This document shows positions 50,532-56,908 of a stretch of DNA of 64,000 nt, one piece after another. The notes below the pieces were generated by a model. It did no database searches and had not been told where the DNA came from. It was given only the letters and a program-made list of their open reading frames with translations. The position numbers and the translations under genes were made by a program. The stretch's first letter is position 1. Each line of letters opens with the position of its first letter. This DNA is from Bacteroidetes bacterium GWF2_40_14 (GTDB lineage: Bacteria > Bacteroidota > Bacteroidia > Bacteroidales > UBA932), in NCBI GenBank assembly GCA_001769195.1, contig MEOK01000005.1, positions 1 through 64,000 of the forward strand. Reading direction: 5' to 3'.

Positions 50532-51056
50532 ATGGAAGCATTAGAATTCAAACAGCAGATGAAAGCCGGTAAAGAGACCGGTAGTTTAACCAACCACATT
50601 ATGGGTAGAAATGCAACCCTGCCAAAAGTTGGAGAAGGTGCAACTATTCTACATTGGACAGACAGAAGTGCATACGAAGTCATGGAAGTAAGCAAAGACT
50701 ATAAGACAGTTGTAATTCAGAAGTATGAACCAGAGAGAATAGATAACAATGGAATGAGTGAGTCTCAGGAATACAAGTATGAAAAGCTGAATGGATGCAA
50801 TGAAGAAATTGTCTGGAAGTATGGAGCATGGAGAAAAATAATTAAGACAATTGAATATACGAATGAAACCTTTGAATTGATAGTTAAAGGAAGAAAGGAC
50901 GGAACATATAATGACAAATGTGATCTGTTTAAAGAAATCCATGATGAAAACGGAGAATTTAGGTTTGTTGCAGGTAAGACAATAGTTCGAACCAAATTCT
51001 CAAAGGTTAATATAGTCTTTGGAATTAGACAAGAGTATTATGATTACAGTTTTTAA
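50532..51056 (+). CDS. Hypothetical phage protein, 174 aa
   Basis: Beta-rich protein with TNHIMGRNATLPKVGEGATI and a repeated Tyr/Lys pattern. A short part (VGEGATILHWTDRSAYEVME) recalls small phage proteins of unknown role. No family assigned. Confidence 0.65.
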   Translation: MEALEFKQQMKAGKETGSLTNHIMGRNATLPKVGEGATILHWTDRSAYEVMEVSKDYKTVVIQKYEPERIDNNGMSESQEYKYEKLNGCNEEIVWKYGAWRKIIKTIEYTNETFELIVKGRKDGTYNDKCDLFKEIHDENGEFRFVAGKTIVRTKFSKVNIVFGIRQEYYDYSF

Positions 51057-51067
51057 ACTAAGAAGAC

Positions 51068-51373
51068 ATGACAACCATTCAAGTAAAGTTTTATTATTCA
51101 GAGTCCGGGTTTTGTTACGATGTTTACAAGATAGTTAATAGCAAAAGGATGCTATGCAGACAAGACGAGGGCAAAGGTCTTATTACGTGGACCACTTTCA
51201 CAGGAGAGCCTGATTGCCCGGTAAGAGATGATATCCTGATTGAGGTAATCGAAAATAAAGAAGTCATTGCAGTTGAGCATAACGTTAAGGGAAACGGATA
51301 TTTTTATGCAGAAAAGAAGTTCCCATTCAGCTGGGAGATTGAAAGGGAGAAAGCAGCTCTAAGAAATAATTAG
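51068..51373 (+). CDS. Hypothetical phage protein, 101 aa
   Basis: Beta-rich, with VKFYYSESGFCYDVYKIVN and FTGEPDCPVRDDILIEV. Unrecognised. It is the last gene before the P3 promoter-terminator. Confidence 0.65.
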   Translation: MTTIQVKFYYSESGFCYDVYKIVNSKRMLCRQDEGKGLITWTTFTGEPDCPVRDDILIEVIENKEVIAVEHNVKGNGYFYAEKKFPFSWEIEREKAALRNN

Positions 51374-51398
51374 AAAAGAATCAAAAATATTTTATCAC

Positions 51399-51436
51399 AA
51401 AGTGTTTGTTTTGCAAACACTTTTTTTATACATTTG
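51399..51436 (+). promoter_or_regulatory. Promoter P3 overlapping a terminator hairpin
   Basis: AAAGTGTTTG (51399-51408) and CAAACACTTT (51414-51423) form a 10-bp hairpin followed by a T-run, a good terminator for upstream genes. The same palindrome is the P1/P2 motif (TGTTTG-N5-CAAACA), with TACATTTG at 51429-51436 as a perfect -7 box at N20. So one element ends one unit and starts the capsid genes. Confidence 0.7.
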
Positions 51437-51496
51437 TTCGAGCTATTGCGGACAGCATAGTTACAAGAATGCTTCATACGCTTCTATTGTTTAAAA

Positions 51497-51528
51497 AAAA
51501 GTCTGCTGCTCTGTAGTAGCAGACTTTT
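51497..51528. terminator. Leader hairpin before scaffold gene
   Basis: AAAAGTCTGCTGCT pairs with AGTAGCAGACTTTT around CTGT (one G-T pair), preceded by A-run and followed by AATAA. It lies between the P3 start and the scaffold ATG, so it may attenuate or stabilise the late mRNA. The rest of the 51374-51549 gap has no ORF. Confidence 0.6.
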
Positions 51529-51549
51529 AATAAACTAACATACAGAGTA

Positions 51550-52203
51550 ATGAAGACAAAAGTTCTTAAAAAATTGAAACCCGAAATCGCATCATTGGGG
51601 TTCAGTGACGAAGACCTGACAGAAGCAGTTGATACAATTGCAGCAGGGCTTAAAGACGATGCAAGTGACGATGACATTGCCAATGCAGTAAAGTCAATCG
51701 TTCCGTTTCTAAAGGTGTCTCAAAAGGCGGTCACAAGAATAGTGAACGCAAAGAAAAAAGAAGAGAAACCAGATCAACACAAACCAGAACATGCAGAAGA
51801 GCCAACAGATCTTCAAAAGCAGATTGAAGCAACAATGAATAAAGTTGTAGCTCCGATTACAGAAGAGTTGAGAAAGCTCAAAACTGAGAAAGCTAATAAC
51901 GATTATCTCGGTAATCTCAGAACTAAGTTCAAAGATGTTGATAAGGAGTATTTTGAAATGGCAATTGATGGACGGACATTCAATTCTCAAGAAGAAGTGG
52001 ATGCTTTTTCCACATCACTTGAAACAAAATGGACTGCTTACTCTCAGAGACTTGCTAATGATGGTCTAGCCAGACTATCAAAGCCTGCAGGTGGTACAGA
52101 TTCTCCAAAAGACGACAAACCAAACGAACAGGTCTTGAAAAGAATCGAAGATAGAAAGACCGAAACTGTGGCCCCGGTCATTAAAGGGCTCGAAACAAAA
52201 TAA
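51550..52203 (+). CDS. Capsid scaffolding-like protein
   Basis: The 217-aa acidic protein has a coiled-coil middle (about 85-120, EATMNKVVAPITEELRKLKT) and low-complexity ends, with no catalytic motif, as in phage scaffolds placed just upstream of capsid genes. No protease Ser/His pair is visible. Identity is by position and composition. Confidence 0.6.
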   Translation: MKTKVLKKLKPEIASLGFSDEDLTEAVDTIAAGLKDDASDDDIANAVKSIVPFLKVSQKAVTRIVNAKKKEEKPDQHKPEHAEEPTDLQKQIEATMNKVVAPITEELRKLKTEKANNDYLGNLRTKFKDVDKEYFEMAIDGRTFNSQEEVDAFSTSLETKWTAYSQRLANDGLARLSKPAGGTDSPKDDKPNEQVLKRIEDRKTETVAPVIKGLETK

Positions 52204-52212
52204 TCAATCGAA

Positions 52213-52959
52213 ATGAATGTAAAATTCAAACACACCCCTGCTGAAGCCAAAGATCCTGTTGTATTTGAACAGATCCTTGGTGAAAAACCAGGTGGTGGAA
52301 TTGTTTTAAACCCGAGCTTTGATGTTCCTGCGTCAACAGCTGTTGGTTTGAATTCTGATGGTAAGCTTGTTCCTATCAAGGCTTACAGATTGCTTAAAGA
52401 TGTTGCAGCAGATGATGATTCAATTGAAATAGCCAAGGGCAGCGGTGTTGTTGTTGGTGACATAATTGGTCATGAAACTGTTGCTGTAGCATGTTCAGCA
52501 GTTGATGCTACTAACGCAGAAAAGGATGTTGTTACTGTTACACTTGGTGTCGTTATTAAAAGTGATACTGTTCTATTCCAGTCTGCGGTTGCCAGTGTTG
52601 AAGCAGTTGAAGAAATTGCCTATGGCTACTATGATGCTGTTGAAGCCACTCCAGATTCACTTAAGGTTGTTGCCGCTGATGCCGGAGCAGGAGAGATCTT
52701 GCTTGCATCCGTTGAACCATACAAAGGCATCAAGAATCTTGCTGCTGATCATTATGTGGTTCTTAAGGCTTCTGTTGCCGGCGTTGTCGGTGTACCTGCT
52801 TACCCTAAGTATGTGCCTAAATATCTATTAGGTGACAAGATTTACACAGGTCTTGGTGATCAGTTGGTGAAACTGGTAAATGCTGCTAATGTACGGAAAG
52901 AGACTGTTAACGCATCTCTTGAGGTTATTGCCTTATTGAAAAATATTGAACTGGTTTAA
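52213..52959 (+). CDS. Head decoration/stabilisation protein
   Basis: The 248-aa protein is rich in Val/Ala beta segments (GKLVPIKAYRLLKD, GVVVGDIIGHETVAV). Such proteins between scaffold and major capsid are often head-fibre or decoration proteins. The family is not firmly recognised. Confidence 0.55.
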   Translation: MNVKFKHTPAEAKDPVVFEQILGEKPGGGIVLNPSFDVPASTAVGLNSDGKLVPIKAYRLLKDVAADDDSIEIAKGSGVVVGDIIGHETVAVACSAVDATNAEKDVVTVTLGVVIKSDTVLFQSAVASVEAVEEIAYGYYDAVEATPDSLKVVAADAGAGEILLASVEPYKGIKNLAADHYVVLKASVAGVVGVPAYPKYVPKYLLGDKIYTGLGDQLVKLVNAANVRKETVNASLEVIALLKNIELV

Positions 52960-52961
52960 TT

Positions 52962-52967
52962 AGGAGG
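52962..52967 (+). promoter_or_regulatory. Strong Shine-Dalgarno of major capsid gene
   Basis: AGGAGG lies 8 bases before ATG 52976. Nearly all other genes in the window lack such a site, as expected for Bacteroidota. It fits the high expression a major capsid gene needs. Confidence 0.8.
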
Positions 52968-52975
52968 AAATTATT

Positions 52976-54079
52976 ATGAATAAACCGTTATTTGATTTAG
53001 ATATCCCCGGGATGCAAGCCGAAGTTAGTTCTTACCAGCCAGGAAGAGCTTTCGCATGGCCTGTTCTGTTCCCGTTGAAATACACTCCTAAATTCGATAT
53101 CAAAGGTATCGAGGGTGAGGATGGAATTCCAATCGCAGCTGACAGGGTTGCCTTTAACGTTAAGTCACCGCTCAAGACTCGTAAAAAAGTCGGCTCATGG
53201 AGTGGAGAACTTGATAAGTTGTCTGTTTCTCAAGAGAAAGACGAGAAGAAAATCAATGAGTATGAGGATCTGAAAACTATTGCCGCTGCTAATACAGAGG
53301 ACAAGGAAGCTGCTCAGTACCTTGTTGACATGGTGTACGATGACATCAAATTTGTAAATGATGGTATTGATGCAAAGGTTGAGATTGATGCGCTTCGTAT
53401 CGGCTCACTTGCGAAGAAGACCTATCCTGCAAGTATCGAGGGAGATACAGCAACAGAAGATGTCATTGACTTCAACGTACCTGAAGGAAACTTCAAGTTT
53501 TCGAAGTGGAGTGGTGTAAATGCTGATCCTATTGCAGATGTTAAGACATGGCAAAAGTACATATCCGGCAAAGGTCTTAAAAAGCCTATGTTCGCATTCA
53601 TTGACGAAGACATGCTTGACGTTGTTCTGCAGAAAGATAAAACTTTGAAAAGAGTTTCTACTATCGTTCTTAACGCAACTGGTTTGCAAGCATCCGATAT
53701 CCTTACAATAGAAAACCTTAACAGATACATGAAACAAAAGGGTTTCCCTCAGTTCGTGTCTCTTGACAGCACTGTTCTTATACAGGATAAAAAGGGCAAT
53801 GAAACAACAGTAAGGCCATGGAACAAAAACGTTGTTGTTCTCTCTCCTGTCCCTCGTTTGGGATATACTTACTTCAAGCCAGTTCCGATCATAAAGAACA
53901 CTGATGCAATGCAAGTAAGAGGAGCATTTTCTAAAACTACTGTATACTCAGAGCTGAACCCTATGCTTGAGGTTACAATGTGTGAAGCTTATGTTCAACC
54001 GGCTCTCTCGAACAGGGCTTCTCTGATATTTGCAAATGTGGACAATGCTGCTGCGTGGGCAGATGGTGTAAGCGCATAA
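52976..54079 (+). CDS. Major capsid protein
   Basis: The 367-aa protein is of normal major-capsid length and in the expected place after scaffold and decoration genes. It has an N-terminal arm (FDLDIPGMQAEVSSYQPG), a helical P-domain region near 95-150 (KEAAQYLVDMVYDDIKFVND) and a C-terminal VRGAFSKTTVYSELNP. Its AGGAGG ribosome site supports high expression. Subfamily unclear. Confidence 0.8.
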   Translation: MNKPLFDLDIPGMQAEVSSYQPGRAFAWPVLFPLKYTPKFDIKGIEGEDGIPIAADRVAFNVKSPLKTRKKVGSWSGELDKLSVSQEKDEKKINEYEDLKTIAAANTEDKEAAQYLVDMVYDDIKFVNDGIDAKVEIDALRIGSLAKKTYPASIEGDTATEDVIDFNVPEGNFKFSKWSGVNADPIADVKTWQKYISGKGLKKPMFAFIDEDMLDVVLQKDKTLKRVSTIVLNATGLQASDILTIENLNRYMKQKGFPQFVSLDSTVLIQDKKGNETTVRPWNKNVVVLSPVPRLGYTYFKPVPIIKNTDAMQVRGAFSKTTVYSELNPMLEVTMCEAYVQPALSNRASLIFANVDNAAAWADGVSA

Positions 54080-54091
54080 CAAAGTAGTCTC

Positions 54092-54409
54092 ATGAAGGTT
54101 ATCGACGCACTTAAGCACAAGGTGAAATATCCTCTTTCTGACGGCTTTTTCGAAACAGTCGTTATTGAAAGAGGTTTATCACCTGATGCTGAGTTTACGG
54201 CACAGATAGGAACTAGCAAACAATTTAATCTTGCAAGAGCAGATAGTCTTGCTTCTCTTGTTGATGCTATAAACGTAGGAGAAGGACAGCTTAATATCAG
54301 TTTGTCACAACAAGAGCTGATACTGAATGTTGCCAACTCCATATATGAGAGGTACGGAGAGCCTTTATTAGGCGGTGAAAAACAACCTGCTATAAAAATC
54401 TTAGAATGA
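54092..54409 (+). CDS. Head-tail connector-like protein
   Basis: The 105-aa protein begins MKVIDALKHKVKYPLSDGFF and is followed by short connector and tail genes with 4-base overlap. By position it is a head-completion adaptor under the portal. No strong motif. Confidence 0.5.
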   Translation: MKVIDALKHKVKYPLSDGFFETVVIERGLSPDAEFTAQIGTSKQFNLARADSLASLVDAINVGEGQLNISLSQQELILNVANSIYERYGEPLLGGEKQPAIKILE

Positions 54410-54729
54410 TTAAGCTTAGGCCACATAAGATAAGTTTTAAAACGACCACTGGAGGTGGTTTTGATGTAAACAGAATTCCTTTGCCTGTAGTACCGTCATG
54501 GACAGAACCCATTCCATGCAGATATGAGACAGAGGGAAAAAGCAATATCAAAACCCTGTCAGATGGAACGTTCAAGAGTTATCCTTATGTAGTGTTTTTA
54601 GGTCCATCAAGTGAAGATTATACAGCAAGGTTTGTAAAGTTGTTTGACGAATTTGGAAATATCGTAATTGAGGGCCAGATACAGCATGCTGTACGCTATC
54701 AATTGAGCACGATGCTATATGTACAATAA
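54406..54729 (+). CDS. Head closure-like protein
   Basis: A 107-aa beta-rich protein (KISFKTTTGGGFDVNRIPLP, then YVVFLGPSSEDYTARFVKLF) placed like stopper/head-closure proteins of siphoviruses. It overlaps the next gene by 1 base. Identity by position. Confidence 0.5.
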   Translation: MIKLRPHKISFKTTTGGGFDVNRIPLPVVPSWTEPIPCRYETEGKSNIKTLSDGTFKSYPYVVFLGPSSEDYTARFVKLFDEFGNIVIEGQIQHAVRYQLSTMLYVQ

Positions 54730-55178
54730 TGGCAATAGTTAGAGTAACACCGTTATCAGACATTAATGGCTACTTGGAAGATCAGTTGAAAAAGCAAAAG
54801 AAGAAATTTGTTTTACTGCTCACAAAAGTAGGCGAGGAATGTGTCAATGTAGCAAGAAACCTTAATCCCTCAGAGGGTTCATATACGGACCAGACAGGAA
54901 ACTTACGAAGTTCTATCGGTTACGTTGTCATTGATGACGGCGTGATTATACGAAAAGGTGGTTTTCAACAGGTTCACACAGGATCAGAGGGTGTTATGAA
55001 AGGTAGGCTTACAGCAGACGAATTGGCGATTAGTTATTCTGATGGCTTGGTTCTTATAGTAATTGCTGGCATGAAGTACGCGGCCTATGTGGAAGCAATG
55101 AATTACGATGTTTTGACTTCAAGTGAGTTATATGCAAGAAAGAGAGTTCCTGAATTGATTGAAAAGCTCAAATTATAA
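54729..55178 (+). CDS. HK97 gp10-like neck protein
   Basis: The 149-aa protein shows the gp10-type pattern: CVNVARNLNPSEGSYTDQTG, NLRSSIGYVV and IVIAGMKYAAYVEAMNYDVL. Such proteins join head and tail. Confidence 0.7.
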   Translation: MAIVRVTPLSDINGYLEDQLKKQKKKFVLLLTKVGEECVNVARNLNPSEGSYTDQTGNLRSSIGYVVIDDGVIIRKGGFQQVHTGSEGVMKGRLTADELAISYSDGLVLIVIAGMKYAAYVEAMNYDVLTSSELYARKRVPELIEKLKL

Positions 55179-55181
55179 GTC

Positions 55182-55598
55182 ATGGAAAAAACTGGTGCAG
55201 AAATCGAAAACGACATATTTAACCTGATCAACCATTCTGCAATATCAAGCAGTATAAATGGATCGGTTTACAGAGAAGGGACGAGACCTCTAAACTCTAA
55301 AAAGGAAGATGCTTTGGTAATGTTTCTAAAAGGCAATCCTGGACAGATACAAGAGGGGTTTTTGAACATCAATATTTATGTTCCGGACATTGATGCAGGG
55401 TTAGGGTTTCCGGTTAAAAACATCACTCGTTTGACACAGCTTCAGCGTATAGCTCAAAATGTAGTCGACTCACTCAATCCAAATGCGGACTACAAATTCA
55501 GACTGGACTCAACAATAACAACTTTTAAATTAGAGGAGGATGGCGTTAAGCAGCACTTTGTCAATGTCAGACTTTTTTATGAATATGTAACGTTTTAA
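55182..55598 (+). CDS. Tail terminator-like protein
   Basis: The 138-aa protein (EIENDIFNLINHSAISSSIN, FLKGNPGQIQEGFLNINIYV, end NVRLFYEYVTF) lies where tail-terminator/completion proteins of siphoviruses are found, before the tail tube gene. Confidence 0.65.
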   Translation: MEKTGAEIENDIFNLINHSAISSSINGSVYREGTRPLNSKKEDALVMFLKGNPGQIQEGFLNINIYVPDIDAGLGFPVKNITRLTQLQRIAQNVVDSLNPNADYKFRLDSTITTFKLEEDGVKQHFVNVRLFYEYVTF

Positions 55599-55609
55599 AT
55601 ACTAATATT

Positions 55610-56068
55610 ATGTCAAAATTAACATGGGGTAAACCCAAACTCGAAACCACTCCGTTAACAGACGGAGCCATTCCGGCAACTCCTACATGGGTTGTTTTGC
55701 CAGATTCAGAGAAAGACACTTCTCAGCTTGAGCCAAAACCGGGTCCTGAAAGAGAGGCAGTGAATGAAGGTAGTGAAACTATTGACTTTGCTGCAAGCAA
55801 GGACGGTTACACATTTACTACAGATATCTTTTTAAAGAAAGGTATGACAAGACCGTTCACTGACAATGATGGACTTATAGCCGGTGAACATGCAATCCGT
55901 CTTACTCCTGAGGATGACACAAACGAAGGGTGGTTGATCTCTCGTAGTGTTGTAAAGTGCGAAACAAGATGGAACTCCGCAAAGGGTACCATGCTCCGTT
56001 ATATCTTTCGCGCTCTTAAACCTGAAACAGGTAACACATTGCAGCCGTACACAAAGCCAACTACATAG
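55610..56068 (+). CDS. Major tail tube protein
   Basis: The 152-aa beta-rich protein sits between tail terminator and tail chaperones, the standard place of the tail tube gene. It starts LTWGKPKLETTPLTDGAIPA and ends KPETGNTLQPYTKPTT. Identity mostly by order. Confidence 0.7.
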   Translation: MSKLTWGKPKLETTPLTDGAIPATPTWVVLPDSEKDTSQLEPKPGPEREAVNEGSETIDFAASKDGYTFTTDIFLKKGMTRPFTDNDGLIAGEHAIRLTPEDDTNEGWLISRSVVKCETRWNSAKGTMLRYIFRALKPETGNTLQPYTKPTT

Positions 56069-56075
56069 TTGGCAA

Positions 56076-56144
56076 GCAGGGTAGCTTAATGGCAGAGTGC
56101 TTGTTTAACAAACAGGAGGCATGAGTTCGATTCTCAACCCTGCA
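56076..56144 (+). tRNA. Phage tRNA-like gene, anticodon AAC (Val), atypical
   Basis: Acceptor GCAGGGT pairs perfectly with ACCCTGC, D arm GCTT-AATGGCA-GAGT, anticodon stem CTTGT/ACAGG with loop TTAACAA, T loop TTCGATT, then ACA. The RNA is 69 nt: either there is one base between acceptor and D stem and a 4-bp T stem, or a 6-bp acceptor with an A-A mismatch in the T stem. It lies 7 bp after the tail tube stop and overlaps an unlikely upstream ATG of the chaperone gene. Confidence 0.7.
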
Positions 56145-56162
56145 CAAATCAATATCAAAACA

Positions 56163-56699
56163 ATGAAGAAAAATAGTATTGAAAGCAAGATAGTTAAGGC
56201 TGTTTTACAGGGTAAGACGGTTTTAACTATTTGTGGTGAAAAGTATGAAGTTGCGACACCTCTTGTAGCTACTATAATGAAAGTATCAGAGCTGATTGCT
56301 GAAATGCCGGTTATTGATTCCTCACTGGAAAACGAGGAAGCAAAAATGGAAGTATTGAGAAAAGCAAGGGAATGTAGTGTTCTTGGTGAAATCTGTGCCG
56401 TGATGATGCTTGGTTACAAGGAAAATTACGTTGACACAGTTGTCATAAGGCCTGAAAAACGATTATTCGGAGTTGTGATAAACAAACCTAAAGTTCAAGA
56501 AATTGACAGGTTAAAAGAGTTGTCAGACAAACTACTTACAAAGATTGGTCCTCGTGATTTGAGTATGCTCATGAGAGGACTCTTAGATGATATGGAGATA
56601 GAAGCTTTTTTTGGTTTAACCACTTCCCTGAGCGACATCAATCTAGTGAAGAAGACGGTGGAAGTGGTAAAGAACAAAACGACAGCATCTGGGCAATAA
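56163..56699 (+). CDS. Tail assembly chaperone, short form (gpG-like)
   Basis: I start at ATG 56163 (MKKNSIESKIV), because the earlier ATG at 56121 is inside the tRNA. The 178-aa zero-frame product ends ASGQ. A slippery T TTT TTT at 56606-56612, in the right frame, is followed after 6 bases by a 9-bp stem, so part of the ribosomes should shift to -1 and make a longer protein. It assists tail tube assembly around the tape measure. Confidence 0.8.
   Translation: MKKNSIESKIVKAVLQGKTVLTICGEKYEVATPLVATIMKVSELIAEMPVIDSSLENEEAKMEVLRKARECSVLGEICAVMMLGYKENYVDTVVIRPEKRLFGVVINKPKVQEIDRLKELSDKLLTKIGPRDLSMLMRGLLDDMEIEAFFGLTTSLSDINLVKKTVEVVKNKTTASGQ
56606..56668 (+). promoter_or_regulatory. Programmed -1 frameshift signal
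   Basis: Zero-frame GC T TTT TTT GGT gives the heptamer T TTT TTT (56606-56612). ACCACTTCC (56619-56627) and GGAAGTGGT (56660-56668) form a 9-bp stem starting 6 bases downstream. Slippage yields a 248-aa fusion. Confidence 0.75.
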
Positions 56700-56908
56700 T
56701 AGCATCTGTTTGCAAGGCTTATAACCTCACTCCGGAATATGTGCTATACAAGATGAGTTTCGTGAACATGATAATGTATTGCAAGGTATTACCGGAATAC
56801 AAAAAGACAGACAAAGACGACAAAAACGGAGACAAAGAAGATGTTATAAATGCTGATGATCCAGCTAATCAAGAGATAGTACAACAAATGTTATTCGGAA
56901 AAAAATGA
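56612..56908 (+). CDS. -1 frame extension of tail chaperone (gpT-like part)
   Basis: The -1 frame is open for 98 codons from 56612 to TGA 56906-56908. It encodes a linker (SSEEDGGSGKEQND) and a conserved-looking domain (IWAIIASVCKAYNLTPEYVL, then YKMSFVNMIMYCKVLPEY), typical of the second half of tail-assembly chaperones. It has no good start of its own, so it is expected only as a fusion to residues 1-150 of the gpG-like protein. Its TGA overlaps the tape measure ATG. Confidence 0.8.
   Translation, partial: WFNHFPERHQSSEEDGGSGKEQNDSIWAIIASVCKAYNLTPEYVLYKMSFVNMIMYCKVLPEYKKTDKDDKNGDKEDVINADDPANQEIVQQMLFGKK

Noticed and set aside
56121-56162. Upstream ATG of the tail chaperone gene
   Set aside because: This ATG lies in the T arm of the tRNA; ATG 56163 gives a typical chaperone start.
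56677-56699. Frameshift site at ACAAAACG or GGGCAA near the end of the chaperone short form
   Set aside because: Neither fits the X XXY YYZ pattern in the zero frame; the T TTT TTT at 56606 with a downstream stem is far better, though not excluded experimentally.
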